The notes under the pieces were generated by a model. That model worked only from the letters and a program-made list of their open reading frames with translations. It was not told the DNA's origin and did not search any database. From Neisseria lisongii (GTDB lineage Bacteria; Pseudomonadota; Gammaproteobacteria; Burkholderiales; Neisseriaceae), in assembly GCF_028463985.1 (NCBI RefSeq), contig NZ_CP116766.1, positions 1,736,001 to 1,800,000 of the forward strand: a stretch of DNA of 64,000 nt, written 5' to 3'. Of this stretch, positions 1-8,472 are shown one piece after another. The position numbers were made by a program, and so were the translations under genes. How positions within the stretch are numbered: the stretch's first letter is position 1; every line of letters starts with the position of its first letter.

Positions 1-2
1 CT

Positions 3-332
3 ACCAACGGTTACGCCAAAATCGAAAGGGGTGAAACGAAACTGAATATCCCCCGTTTGGAACAGATTGCGACGGTATTCAATGTGGATTTATGGGACTT
101 GGTTCAGCCGGAAAACAAAGGCTTTGTCTGTCAAATCAACGAAGGCGACAATAACAGCGATATTTCGTTTTATGCTTACCCATCACAGGAATGGGTGGGC
201 GAAATCGAAAAATTAAAGCTGACGATTCGCCATCAGCAAGAAATGTTGGCACAAAAAGATATTTTGCTGCAGCAGAAACAGGAAGAAAATCTGTTATTGA
301 AAGAACTGCTGGCGCAGTTGCGGCAAAAATAA
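3..332 (+). CDS. XRE-family HTH regulator, 5' truncated
   Basis: The reading frame is open from base 3, so the gene starts before the window. The visible N-terminus (NGYAKIERGETKLNIPRLEQ) is the recognition-helix half of a Cro/C1-type helix-turn-helix, followed by the usual I-A-x-V-F-x-V-x-L-x-D-L end of the fold. The last 40 or so residues are rich in E, K, Q and L and look like a coiled coil, probably for dimerisation. The protein is likely a small DNA-binding transcriptional regulator; its target cannot be told. It converges on the patatin-like gene and shares the DUS hairpin at 360-390 as terminator. Confidence 0.8.
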   Translation, partial: TNGYAKIERGETKLNIPRLEQIATVFNVDLWDLVQPENKGFVCQINEGDNNSDISFYAYPSQEWVGEIEKLKLTIRHQQEMLAQKDILLQQKQEENLLLKELLAQLRQK

Positions 333-359
333 GGCTATTTCGGCCAACTATTCATCATT

Positions 360-390
360 ATGCCGTCTGAAATCGGTTTTCAGACGGCAT
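360..390. terminator. Inverted DUS pair, bidirectional terminator
   Basis: ATGCCGTCTGAA and its reverse complement are separated by 7 bases, between the convergent HTH and patatin-like genes. Inverted uptake-sequence pairs commonly act as terminators in Neisseria. Confidence 0.75.
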
Positions 391-400
391 CAGGTCGTTA

Positions 401-1300
401 TCAATACCGGTATGCGGCCAGTTTGCGCTTGATGTCGGGCAAGGCGGCGCGGGCGGCTTGTTCGCCGAGTTGGATGGCCCGTTTTTTCTGGTCGAAACCG
501 CCGATTGCGCCGAGCGACAAGACCTGCGGTTTAATCACGATGTCTGCCTGCGCCAGTTCGTTTTGCAGGGCGGCGGTACTCATGATGTTGAGGGTTTGGT
601 CGAGATACGACAGGAAATTGGTACTCAGTTTGCTGTCGGGGCGGGCGGAAATGTCCACGGCAATCACGAAGTTTGCGCCCTGTTTTTTGGCGGCACTCAC
701 CGGCACGGGCTGCGACAATCCGCCATCGACATAGCGGCGGCCGCCGATCAGCACGGGCTGGAAGACGTTGGGAATGGCGGCGGAAGCTCTGACCGCCTGC
801 CCTGCGTTGCCGCTGTTAAACGCTACGCCACGGCCGCTTTGGAAATCGGTGGCGACGGCGGCGAATTTCAGCGGAAACTGCTGAATCGGGCGGCCGCCGA
901 CTTTTTGGTTGATATAGTTTTGCAGTTTTTCGCCTTTGATAAAGCCGCTGGTGGACAGGGTTAAATCGACCAAATCGGCTTTGCCGAGAACTTCGGCTTC
1001 CAATTCCAAACGGTCGGGCGACATGCCTGAGGCGTAGAGGCTGCCGACAATCGAGCCGGCTGATGTGCCGGTAACGACTTTTACCGGAATACCGTTTTCT
1101 TTCAATACTTTGATAATGCCGATATGGGCAAACCCTTTTGATGCGCCGCCGCCGAGCGCCAATCCGATAACGGCTTGGGGCTTGCTCTGACGCTGCGTTT
1201 CTGCCTGTTTGCTCGGTGCGGTATGGCTCGGACAGGCGCTGAGCGCCACAGCGGCGGTACAAACGGCAACGGTTCTGCAAACAAAAGAAAAAGCGTGCAT
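401..1300 (-). CDS. Patatin-like phospholipase lipoprotein (RssA-like)
   Basis: A 299-residue protein with a lipoprotein signal peptide (lipobox LSAC, Cys23), so probably anchored in the envelope. The patatin fold is clear: an oxyanion loop GGGASKGFAHIG near residues 50-61, the nucleophile motif GTSAG with Ser80, and the Asp of the dyad in VDGG (Asp192). Proteins of this kind hydrolyse acyl ester bonds of lipids. The substrate is unknown. It is a single gene between two DUS hairpins. The family assignment is firm; the RssA comparison rests on similarity of the motif region only. Confidence 0.88.
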   Translation of the reverse strand: MHAFSFVCRTVAVCTAAVALSACPSHTAPSKQAETQRQSKPQAVIGLALGGGASKGFAHIGIIKVLKENGIPVKVVTGTSAGSIVGSLYASGMSPDRLELEAEVLGKADLVDLTLSTSGFIKGEKLQNYINQKVGGRPIQQFPLKFAAVATDFQSGRGVAFNSGNAGQAVRASAAIPNVFQPVLIGGRRYVDGGLSQPVPVSAAKKQGANFVIAVDISARPDSKLSTNFLSYLDQTLNIMSTAALQNELAQADIVIKPQVLSLGAIGGFDQKKRAIQLGEQAARAALPDIKRKLAAYRY

Positions 1301-1380
1301 GGCGGATTCCTTGCGGTCGGTTAGGGGGACGGGCTTGCCCTGTCCGGAAAAATGGTTCGGCTGTATTATGGCACAGCAAC

Positions 1381-1422
1381 AGGCCGTCTGAAAATGTACT
1401 TTTGCCCATTTTCAGACGGCAT
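1381..1422. terminator. Inverted DUS hairpin
   Basis: AGGCCGTCTGAAAATG pairs with CATTTTCAGACGGC across a short loop. The stop codon of the upstream PfpI gene (minus strand) lies inside the left-hand arm, so the hairpin directly terminates that gene. Confidence 0.7.
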
Positions 1423-2023
1423 GTTCGGGCAAAATTGCGGTGGCGGCAAACGGATCATGCGATGCGCAACGGTTGCGGATATATTCAGCATGGTCGGCAA
1501 TCGATTCTGCCAAATTGTTGCCAAAACAGTCGGCAATAAACGCCAGTGCCATATCCATGCCCGCAGATACACCCGATGAGGTGTAAAATTTGCCGGATAC
1601 TGTCCAACGGGCGGAGGTTTGCCAGCAGACTTGATGATTTACTCCGGCCACCCACGATAAGGCTTTTTTATTGGAAGTGGCCGCCAATCCGTCAAGCAGC
1701 CCTGTTTTTGCCAACAATGCCGAACCTGTGCAAACACACAAACAATATTTCGCCTGCTGCGCCCAATCTGACAATGCCCGAATAAAATCAGGATTGCCGA
1801 CCAATGCCCTTGTCCCCTGTCCGCCCGGCACCAGCAAAACTGAATCGGGCGGCAACGTGTTCAAACGCTGTGTTGCGACACTAAACCCCTGACGGCTGCT
1901 GATTGCACCGCCCGTGTGCGACACATAATGCAGTTGCGCATGGGGAATTCGGAACAGAAATTCGACCGGCCCCATTAAATCCAAGGTTTCGTAATCATCA
2001 AACAGTAAGCAATAAATGTGCAT
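1412..2023 (-). CDS. DJ-1/PfpI family protein
   Basis: A 203-residue flavodoxin-like protein. The start MHIYCLLFDDYETLDLMGP is typical of the PfpI/isonitrile-hydratase branch, and the nucleophile elbow is CVCTGS with the reactive Cys at residue 98. The family includes isonitrile hydratases, glyoxalases and regulators' amidase domains. Nothing here fixes the substrate. No AraC-type DNA-binding domain follows, so it is not one of the full-length GlxA-type regulators. It is transcribed alone and its stop codon falls in a DUS hairpin. Confidence 0.82.
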   Translation of the reverse strand: MHIYCLLFDDYETLDLMGPVEFLFRIPHAQLHYVSHTGGAISSRQGFSVATQRLNTLPPDSVLLVPGGQGTRALVGNPDFIRALSDWAQQAKYCLCVCTGSALLAKTGLLDGLAATSNKKALSWVAGVNHQVCWQTSARWTVSGKFYTSSGVSAGMDMALAFIADCFGNNLAESIADHAEYIRNRCASHDPFAATAILPEHAV

Positions 2024-2135
2024 AATCTCCCCCCTTTATTCTGTTGATTATAATGAAATATTCGACAGAATACCACGCTATTGAATTAACCTGCCTTGCG
2101 CTGTTTTTTTGCCTTTCCACTATACGCCCACCAAA

Positions 2136-2187
2136 AAACAGGCCGTCTGAAAATGTGCTTTTGCTCATTTTCAGACGGCCTGTTTTG
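2136..2187. terminator. Long inverted DUS hairpin with T tracts
   Basis: AAAACAGGCCGTCTGAAAATG pairs with its complement across about 10 bases, and A and T tracts flank both sides. It follows the ABC transporter gene on the minus strand. Confidence 0.8.
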
Positions 2188-2203
2188 TTGTGCCAAAACG
2201 GTT

Positions 2204-4048
2204 TTATTCGATATGTTCGCTCAAAAAGCCGCCGCTCTGGTGCGCCCATAGTTTGGCGTAGAGGCCGTTTTTCGTCAGCAGTTCGGCGTGGGTGCCTTCT
2301 TCGATAATCCGGCCTTTGTCCAACACGATCAGCCGGTCCATGGCGGCGATGGTGGAGAGGCGGTGGGCGATGGCAATCACGGTTTTGTTTTCCATCATTT
2401 TGTCGAGGCTTTCCTGAATGGCGGCTTCGACTTCGGAATCGAGGGCGCTGGTGGCTTCGTCCAGCAGTAAAATCGGGGCATCTTTGAGCATCACCCGGGC
2501 GATGGCAATCCGTTGGCGCTGGCCGCCGGAGAGTTTGACACCCCGTTCGCCGACGTGGGCATCGTAGCCCCGGCGGCCTTTGGCATCGCTCAGGTTGGGG
2601 ATAAATCCGGCGGCTTCGGCACGTTCGGCGGCGGAAATCATTTCGGCTTCGGTGGCATCGGGGCGGCCGTAGATGATGTTGTCCCGCACCGAGCGGTGCA
2701 GCAGCGAGGTGTCTTGCGTAACCAAGCCGATTTGGGCGCGCAGGCTTTCTTGGGTAACGTCGTTGATGTTTTTGCCGTCAATCAGAATGCTGCCGCTCTG
2801 CGGTTCGTAAAACCGCAGCAACAGGTTGACGATGGTGGATTTGCCTGCGCCGCTTCTGCCGATCAGGCCTACTTTTTCGCCGGGTCTGACGTTGAGGTTG
2901 AAGCCGTTGAGCAGCGGTTTGCCTGCTTCGTAGGAAAAATCGACGTGTTCGAAACGGATGCCGCCGGTTTCGACGGCAAGCGGCAAGGCGTTGGGGCGGT
3001 CGATGATGGTGTGCGGCTTGGAAAGCGTAGCCATGCCGTCGCTGACGGTGCCGATGTTTTCAAACAGGCGTGCCGATTCCCACATGATGTATTGCGACAG
3101 GCCGTTTACCCGCAATGCCATGGCGGTGGCGGTGGCCACTGCGCCCACGCCGACCTGTCCTTGGTGCCACAGCCAGATGCCCAAGGCGGCGGCGGACAGG
3201 GTGAGGGCGGTGTTTACCATAAAGCTGCAGGTGTGCAGCAGCGTGGCGAGTCGCATTTGGGCGTGTACCGTCTGCATAAATTCTTCCATCGACTGTTTGG
3301 CATACGCTGCTTCCCGTGCGCCGTGGGAAAACAGTTTTACGGTGGTGATGTTGGAATAGGCATCGGTAATGCGGCCGGTCATCAGCGAACGGGCATCGGC
3401 CTGACGGGCGGCGGTTTTGCCCAATTTCGGAATCAGAAACCGCATAATCAGGGTAAAACCGATTATCCAGCCGATAAAGGGCAACAGCAGCCAAGCGTCG
3501 AGCGCCGCCAGAATCACGCCGGACGTAATAAAATACACCAAGACATACACCACCATATCGGCAACCGTCATCACTGCATCACGCAGCGCCAGCGCCGTCT
3601 GCATCACTTTCGCCGACACCCGTCCGGCAAATTCGTCCTGATAAAAACCGAGGCTTTGGTTCAGCATCAGGCGGTGGAAATTCCAGCGCAGCCGCATGGG
3701 GAACACGCCCTGCAGGGTTTGCAGGCGCACGTTGGAGGTGAGAAACGTCCAGCCCACCGAAAACAGCATCATCGCCGCCATTGCCGCCAGCGCCCAGCCT
3801 TTTTCGGCAAACAGCGTCTGCGGCGTATATTTGCCGAGCCAATCGACCACTTTACCCATAAATTGGAACAGCAGCGCCTCGGTAATGCCGACCACCGCCG
3901 TCATCAAAGCGAGTATCACAATCCATTTGCGTACGCCGGCAATGCTGCTCCACATAAACCGCCACAAACCTTTTTCGGGCGTGGACGGTGCCGCCTCGGG
4001 ATACGGATCAATCCGCCGTTCGAACCATGAAAATATCTTTTGAATCAT
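2204..4048 (-). CDS. ABC transporter, fused permease and ATPase
   Basis: A 614-residue half-transporter. The first 330 or so residues hold a six-helix exporter membrane domain. The nucleotide-binding domain follows with Walker A (GRSGAGKST, near residue 395), the signature LSGGQRQR (near 503) and Walker B ILLLDEATSALD (near 525). It resembles MsbA/MdlB-type exporters that act as homodimers or paired half-transporters in the inner membrane, moving lipids, peptides or drugs outward. No partner gene is adjacent, so a homodimer is more likely. Substrate unknown. Confidence 0.88.
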   Translation of the reverse strand: MIQKIFSWFERRIDPYPEAAPSTPEKGLWRFMWSSIAGVRKWIVILALMTAVVGITEALLFQFMGKVVDWLGKYTPQTLFAEKGWALAAMAAMMLFSVGWTFLTSNVRLQTLQGVFPMRLRWNFHRLMLNQSLGFYQDEFAGRVSAKVMQTALALRDAVMTVADMVVYVLVYFITSGVILAALDAWLLLPFIGWIIGFTLIMRFLIPKLGKTAARQADARSLMTGRITDAYSNITTVKLFSHGAREAAYAKQSMEEFMQTVHAQMRLATLLHTCSFMVNTALTLSAAALGIWLWHQGQVGVGAVATATAMALRVNGLSQYIMWESARLFENIGTVSDGMATLSKPHTIIDRPNALPLAVETGGIRFEHVDFSYEAGKPLLNGFNLNVRPGEKVGLIGRSGAGKSTIVNLLLRFYEPQSGSILIDGKNINDVTQESLRAQIGLVTQDTSLLHRSVRDNIIYGRPDATEAEMISAAERAEAAGFIPNLSDAKGRRGYDAHVGERGVKLSGGQRQRIAIARVMLKDAPILLLDEATSALDSEVEAAIQESLDKMMENKTVIAIAHRLSTIAAMDRLIVLDKGRIIEEGTHAELLTKNGLYAKLWAHQSGGFLSEHIE

Positions 4049-4096
4049 TGTATTATTATTCCGAAATCACAAATAATGTTTTTAGAAGCGTACTGA

Positions 4097-4135
4097 TGCC
4101 GTCTGAAAAACCGTTCCCCCGATTTTCAGACGGCC
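4097..4135. terminator. Inverted DUS hairpin
   Basis: GCCGTCTGAAAA and TTTTCAGACGGC pair across about 15 bases upstream of the ABC transporter gene. It would stop transcription entering from either side. Confidence 0.6.
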
Positions 4136-4263
4136 TGAATGATTTCCCGACTATACCCCGAAAGCCCAGCCCCACCAATTTCAAACAGGAAAAGCAGGGT
4201 TTCCCAAATCAAGCGGCGGGCAACAGCGTTTCATCATATCGGGAGAACCCATGCCCCCCGTTT

Positions 4264-4406
4264 TATAGTTAAAACACCGAATTTTCTGTACAAATCGGCA
4301 AACTAAGTTGATCCACCTGCACTTTGTTCCCCGTCCCGCTGGCGGGAAGGGGCTAGAAGAAGGGTGGCTCGCTGTAGTGTCATATTTTTTCGGTTGATTT
4401 ACGATA
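4264..4406. repeat. MITE-like repeat with TATAG ends and GC hairpin
   Basis: The element starts TATAGTTAAAACACCGAA and ends with a TCGTAAATCAACC-type inverted end. Inside is a GC palindrome (CCCGTCCCGCTGGCGGGAAGG). The palindrome and the AACCAAAAAATATTAC-type flank recur at 37479-37560 and 61577-61665, in the opposite orientation. The left end also matches the right end of the repeat at 12659-12833. It fills the 387-base gap between the ABC transporter and ruvA, which otherwise holds only the DUS hairpin. Confidence 0.65.
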
Positions 4407-4435
4407 AAACAGTATGAATTGTTTAAATATTGATT

Positions 4436-5020
4436 TTATTTCAACAAATTACGCAAAGCCAAACGGATGCCGTCGGCCACATCACAATCCTGCGGCAACC
4501 CTTTCACCGCCGCCTTCGCCTCACGCTCGTTGTAGCCCAAACCCAGCAGCGCCGTAACCACATCGTCCAGATTGCCCCCTGCGGCCGCAGGTGCAAACAG
4601 GCCGTCTGAAACCTCCGCCGACACCAGCTTGCCGCGCAATTCCAATACCATGCGTTCCGCCGTTTTCTTACCGATTCCCGGCGCAGACGACAGCCGCTTG
4701 ACATCTTCCTGCGCCACCGCCTGCGCCAATTCTTCCGCCGTCATCGCCGACAAAATCCCCAACGCCGTTTTCGCCCCGATGCCGCTCACCTTTACCAACT
4801 GGCGAAACGTCGCACGCTCGGCCGCATCGGCAAACCCAAACAGCAAATGCGCATCTTCCCGCACCACCTGCTGAATATAAAGCTGCACCTGTTCCTGAAG
4901 CGGCGGCAGCCGGTAAAACGTCTGCATCGACACCTCGACTTCATACCCGACCCCGCCGACATCAACCACCACCTGCGGCGGCATTTTCTCGACCAGCTTA
5001 CCGCTCAACCTACCTATCAT
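4436..5020 (-). CDS. ruvA: Holliday junction branch migration protein RuvA
   Basis: 194 residues. The N-terminal OB domain begins MIGRLSGKLVEKMPPQVVVD. The paired helix-hairpin-helix segments are VSGIGAKTALGIL and APGIGKKTAERMVLELRGKL, and domain III that contacts RuvB is at the C-terminus. RuvA tetramers bind four-way junctions and load the RuvB motor. I chose the ATG at 5020, preceded by AGGGAAAAC, rather than an upstream in-frame ATG that adds nine non-conserved residues. A DUS falls in the flexible linker (VSDGLF). ruvB and ruvC are not nearby. Confidence 0.95.
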   Translation of the reverse strand: MIGRLSGKLVEKMPPQVVVDVGGVGYEVEVSMQTFYRLPPLQEQVQLYIQQVVREDAHLLFGFADAAERATFRQLVKVSGIGAKTALGILSAMTAEELAQAVAQEDVKRLSSAPGIGKKTAERMVLELRGKLVSAEVSDGLFAPAAAGGNLDDVVTALLGLGYNEREAKAAVKGLPQDCDVADGIRLALRNLLK

Positions 5021-5051
5021 CTTGTTTTCCCTGTTGATTATGCACAAAAAA

Positions 5052-5087
5052 GCCGTCTGAAAACCGCTGTTACGGTTTTCAGACGGC
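5052..5087. terminator. Inverted DUS hairpin
   Basis: GCCGTCTGAAAACCG pairs with CGGTTTTCAGACGGC just upstream of ruvA, separating it from rlpA (both minus strand). It is likely the rlpA terminator. Confidence 0.7.
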
Positions 5088-5158
5088 CTATTATAGCGAA
5101 AAGCATTTACTTTCCATATAAAACCATACCATATTGTATGGAAAACCGCTCTTCCCGA

Positions 5159-5977
5159 TCAAATCGCCGGTGGCAACAAACCGTTTTTCACCTGCTGCTC
5201 GGCAACGGCGGCGTGTTTGTGGTCGGCAAACGGGCCCATGCGGACGGTGTATTCGTAGCTGCGTTTTTCCACCGACAGTTTCGGCGTGTTCTGCGGCAGG
5301 CGTTGGCCGGTTTGGGTCAGATAGGCTTGCGCTTCGGCTTCAGTACCGAAACTTTTCAAATCAACATAAATATTGCCGACTGTCTGGGGTTGCGTCAAAG
5401 AGGCCGTCTGAAAGCCGAAGGCTTCGCCCAAATGGGCGGAGCGGGCTTCTGCGGTGTTCAAGCCGGGAACAATCTGTTCGATTTTGATGTCGGCCGTCCC
5501 CTGTTTGACAAAACCGAGCTGCTGGGCAGCGGCTTTGGATACGTCCATCACACGGCTACCGTGAAACGGGCCGCGGTCGTTTACTCGGACAATCACGCTT
5601 TTGCCGTTGCGGATATTGGTTACTTTGGCGTAGCTGGGAATCGGTAAAGTGCGGTGGGCGGCGGTGAGGGCGTTCATATTGTAACGTTCGCCGCTGGCGG
5701 TTTTGCGGCCGTGGAATTGGCCGCCATACCACGAGGACTTGCCGGTTTCGCTAAACGGGGTAATGCGGGTCATCGGCGTGTAGCGTTTGCCTTTGACCTG
5801 ATAGCTGCGGTTGGCCGAAGGGTGCAGCTTTTCGGCGCTGACTGCGGTATCGGGATAAATAAGATTGGCACTATCGGCAAACGCCGGTGCGGTCAGGAAC
5901 GCCGCCAATGCGGCACACAGGAAAGATGCGTTGCTTTTTTGAACAGTCAAAACCAAGTCCATTCTCGAGTTAATCAT
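5159..5977 (-). CDS. rlpA: RlpA-like septal lytic transglycosylase with SPOR domain
   Basis: Up to 272 residues with a signal peptide (hydrophobic run ending AFA). The double-psi beta-barrel RlpA core carries the motifs SSWYGGQFHGRKTASGE, ALTAAHRTLP and VRVNDRGPF. A C-terminal SPOR domain (about residues 195-270) should bind denuded peptidoglycan at the septum. RlpA proteins cleave naked glycan strands during daughter-cell separation. No lipobox is visible, unlike the E. coli lipoprotein. The start is uncertain between 5977 and 5962. Confidence 0.88.
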   Translation of the reverse strand: MINSRMDLVLTVQKSNASFLCAALAAFLTAPAFADSANLIYPDTAVSAEKLHPSANRSYQVKGKRYTPMTRITPFSETGKSSWYGGQFHGRKTASGERYNMNALTAAHRTLPIPSYAKVTNIRNGKSVIVRVNDRGPFHGSRVMDVSKAAAQQLGFVKQGTADIKIEQIVPGLNTAEARSAHLGEAFGFQTASLTQPQTVGNIYVDLKSFGTEAEAQAYLTQTGQRLPQNTPKLSVEKRSYEYTVRMGPFADHKHAAVAEQQVKNGLLPPAI

Positions 5978-6029
5978 CGGCGGGTTGCCGCTTTGGCGGC
6001 ATTTATCGTTACCGAAACCGCACCCGTCT

Positions 6030-6196
6030 GCGGTTTTAGTGTTTCAGCATTGGTTTGGCGAACTTGCTTTGCCCGTTTTAGCGAAACCTGCGGTTTTAGC
6101 TTCGCTGAACCCTGTGGTTTTAGCGAAGCCTGCAATTTTAGCGAAACCTACGGTTTTAGCTTCGCTGAAATTCGCTTCGCTCGTTTTCAGACGGCC
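6030..6196. repeat. Imperfect short repeats ending in a DUS
   Basis: Several degenerate copies of a unit like GCGGTTTTAGCGAAACCT run in tandem and end at a DUS beside the trmL stop codon. The same words occur in the loops of long DUS hairpins elsewhere (49021-49110, 55476-55554, 62909-62985). The stretch lies upstream of rlpA and downstream of trmL. Confidence 0.6.
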
Positions 6197-6661
6197 TTAC
6201 ACGCCGCCGAGGTAGTCGTTTTGCCGCCAAGCTTCAAACAGCATTACGGCAACGGTGTTCGACAGATTCATGCTGCGGCTGTCGGGCAGCATGGGCAGGC
6301 GCAGTTTCTGCTGCGGCGGCAGGCTGTCGAGGATTTCGGCAGGCAGGCCTCGGGTTTCGGGGCCGAACAGAAAAACGTCGCCGGCTTGAAAATCCGCCCG
6401 ATCGGGGCGGGTTGTGCCTTTGGTGGTCAGCGCAAAAATGCGGCGGCCTTCCAAGGCTTGCAGGCAGTCGGCAAAGTTTTCGTGTACCGTCAGCTTGGCA
6501 AATTCATGGTAATCCAGCCCGGCACGTTTCATTTTGGCGGAATCCAGCGGAAATCCAAGCGGTTTCACCAAGTGCAAATCAGCGCCGGTATTGGCGCACA
6601 GGCGGATAATGTTTCCGGTATTCGGCGGGATTTCGGGTTGGTAGAGAACGATAGTAAACAT
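6197..6661 (-). CDS. trmL: tRNA (cytidine/uridine-34 2'-O)-methyltransferase TrmL
   Basis: 154 residues, a minimal SPOUT methyltransferase. Visible motifs are NTGNIIRLCANTG at the N-terminus, GLDYHE, the SAM-knot motif LFGPETRGLP, and SMNLSNTVAVMLFEAWRQ near the end. TrmL dimers methylate the ribose of the wobble base in tRNA-Leu isoacceptors. The ATG at 6661 starts the conserved FTIVLYQPEIPPNTGN block; the open frame extends 15 residues further with no family match. The stop codon abuts a DUS. Confidence 0.93.
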   Translation of the reverse strand: MFTIVLYQPEIPPNTGNIIRLCANTGADLHLVKPLGFPLDSAKMKRAGLDYHEFAKLTVHENFADCLQALEGRRIFALTTKGTTRPDRADFQAGDVFLFGPETRGLPAEILDSLPPQQKLRLPMLPDSRSMNLSNTVAVMLFEAWRQNDYLGGV

Positions 6662-6734
6662 ATAAATCAGCCACTTATGAATTACCGAAACGCCATAAAA
6701 TGCCACAGGCGTTCGGCGGTGTCAAAAAATTTAG

Positions 6735-7454
6735 TTATTTTTTCAAACGGGAACGGGCGAGCGTCCAGCAAAAAACTTCGGCAGCACCTGATTTTTTCAG
6801 GGTCTTGGCCAATTCATCCAATGTTGCGCCGGTGGTCAGCACGTCATCGATTAACAAAATATTACAATCCGGCGGAAACTGCGTCCGACCTTGAAAAATA
6901 TTACGGACATTTCGCCGACGTTCGCTGCTTTTCAGCGTACTTTGCGGCGGTTTGTCGGCACGCAATACGGTATCGTGCGGGAAAATCCGCCAGCCGTACA
7001 GCGCCGCCAAGCGTTCCGCCAGCTCCTCGCTTTGGTTGAATCCCCGATACAGCCTGCGGTTTTTGCTCAAGGGAACGGGCAATACGCCGTCTATCCGCTC
7101 CTGCGCCAGCCACGGCGGTGGGTTTTGCGTCATCAGCGACACCAGCGGGCGAACGGGCGACAAGTCGGATAAGTGTTTGAATAGATGGATAATGCTTCTG
7201 ATCGGCGGTTCGTAATACAGCGAAGCCCACAGGCGGTCGAAATGCGGCGGCTTCTGCTGGCAACTTCCACACACTGCGCCGCCGGCAATCGGGCGGAAAC
7301 ACAGGGGGCAACTGTTGTCCCCGTCGCACAATCCGCTTGCCAAATCCGCCCGACAGCCGCTGCACAGGCCGTCTGAATCCGAACGGCGGCACAAATCGTG
7401 GCATAATAGACAGTGCTGCCGCCGCAGCTTTTGCAAAAAAGAGAGAACAGCCAT
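6735..7454 (-). CDS. comF: ComF-family phosphoribosyltransferase-like protein
   Basis: 239 residues. The N-terminus carries a cysteine-rich zinc-binding segment (CLLCHDLC, CSGC, CPLC, CGSC). The C-terminus has a type I phosphoribosyltransferase fold with the PRPP loop ILLIDDVLTTGATLDE. ComF proteins are needed for natural transformation in several bacteria, probably for handling incoming single-stranded DNA, which fits a naturally competent Neisseria. The start is backed by a strong GGAGGT placed inside the opposing bioH gene. Its ATG and the bioH ATG share the palindrome CATG. Confidence 0.9.
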   Translation of the reverse strand: MAVLSFLQKLRRQHCLLCHDLCRRSDSDGLCSGCRADLASGLCDGDNSCPLCFRPIAGGAVCGSCQQKPPHFDRLWASLYYEPPIRSIIHLFKHLSDLSPVRPLVSLMTQNPPPWLAQERIDGVLPVPLSKNRRLYRGFNQSEELAERLAALYGWRIFPHDTVLRADKPPQSTLKSSERRRNVRNIFQGRTQFPPDCNILLIDDVLTTGATLDELAKTLKKSGAAEVFCWTLARSRLKK

Positions 7455-8205
7455 GCCGACCTCCGCTCAAGATGTTTACCTGATTCACGGTTGGGGCGCC
7501 AACCGCCATGTTTTTGATGATTTGGCCGACCGCCTGCCGCCGCATTTTACCGTTCACGCCCTCGATTTGCCGGGCCACGGCGGTGCAGCGTTTGGCGATA
7601 CGTTTGACCTTGCGGGCATTGCCGATTCGTTCGCTACCGAAATCAAACGCCCCGCCCATATTCTCGGCTGGTCGCTCGGCGGCCTGATTGCGCTGCACTT
7701 GGCGGCACGCCACCCCGATAAAACCGCTTCGCTCTGCCTGACCGCCGGTTTTGCCAAACTGGGGGCGGCCGACGATTATCCCGAAGGGCTGTGCCAACCG
7801 GCACTGCGCAAAATGGTGGCGGCATTTCAACAAAATTATGCCAAGTATATCAAACAGTTTTTACAATTACAGTTGCTGCATACGCAAAATGCGGGCGAAA
7901 TGCTGGACAAAGTGCTGCCCAACATCGCCCGCCACGGCGCACCGCTGACCTTGGAAGCGGCACTGGATGCGGTCGAACAGGCCGATGCCCGCTCGCTGCT
8001 GCCCGATATTTCCGCCCCGACACTGCTGATTTTCGGCGCAAAAGATGCCATCACGCCGCCCCGCATGGGCGAATATCTCAACCGCCATCTGCCAAACAGC
8101 ACGCTGCACCTGATCGACCATGCCGCCCATGCGCCGTTTCTCAGCCATGCGCAACAGTTCGCCGCCTTGTGGACAGAATTTATCAACCTGAACAGCCCGT
8201 TATGA
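7453..8205 (+). CDS. bioH: Pimeloyl-ACP methyl ester carboxylesterase BioH
   Basis: 250 residues, an alpha/beta hydrolase. The nucleophile elbow is GWSLGG, the acid is in FGAKDAITPP and the histidine is in IDHAAHAPF; the oxyanion motif HGWGANRHVF is near the start. BioH removes the methyl ester from pimeloyl-ACP at the end of the BioC-BioH route to the biotin precursor. bioC lies just downstream on the same strand, which supports the call. I used the ATG at 7453, preceded by GAGAG; the longer frame runs back through comF. Confidence 0.93.
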   Translation: MPTSAQDVYLIHGWGANRHVFDDLADRLPPHFTVHALDLPGHGGAAFGDTFDLAGIADSFATEIKRPAHILGWSLGGLIALHLAARHPDKTASLCLTAGFAKLGAADDYPEGLCQPALRKMVAAFQQNYAKYIKQFLQLQLLHTQNAGEMLDKVLPNIARHGAPLTLEAALDAVEQADARSLLPDISAPTLLIFGAKDAITPPRMGEYLNRHLPNSTLHLIDHAAHAPFLSHAQQFAALWTEFINLNSPL

Positions 8206-8396
8206 TGAATCCGAAACCAAACCGCCTGATAAAAACCGCCGTGCTGCTGCTGACCCTTGCCGCCGCATTTTATGCCGGTATGGTGTTTCAAAACCATCTT
8301 TATGAAGACACCTGCTTAGACTTGGGCGGCGGCAAAAATCCGGGAAATTTCCCGATCTGCGTTATCAATCAAAACACGCCATCCGAGCGCCCGTAA
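8202..8396 (+). CDS. Small single-span membrane protein, unknown
   Basis: A 64-residue protein whose ATG overlaps the bioH stop (ATGA), suggesting translational coupling. It has one transmembrane segment near residues 11-30 (TAVLLLTLAAAFYAGMVF) and a short polar tail with two cysteines (DTCLDLGG, FPICVIN) that would face the periplasm. I do not recognise the family. It sits between bioH and bioC, but nothing in the sequence ties it to biotin synthesis. Confidence 0.65.
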   Translation: MMNPKPNRLIKTAVLLLTLAAAFYAGMVFQNHLYEDTCLDLGGGKNPGNFPICVINQNTPSERP

Positions 8397-8405
8397 ACTC
8401 AAACC

Positions 8406-8450
8406 CCGTTTTCAGACGGCCTCAAACCACATACAGGCCGTCTGAAAACC
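8406..8450. terminator. DUS pair in reverse order, hairpin
   Basis: GGTTTTCAGACGGCCT and AGGCCGTCTGAAAACC form a perfect stem with a short loop between the small membrane protein gene and bioC. It may separate the two units or only attenuate read-through. Confidence 0.55.
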
Positions 8451-8472
8451 CGCAATTTTAAGAGCAACCGCC

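Noticed and set aside
2513..4030. Long open frame antisense to the ABC transporter (and similar ones opposite dinG, msrAB, glmS, glmU)
   Set aside because: Their translations are Gly/His/Gln-rich without domains, as expected opposite G+C-biased genes; the opposite strand has clear family motifs.
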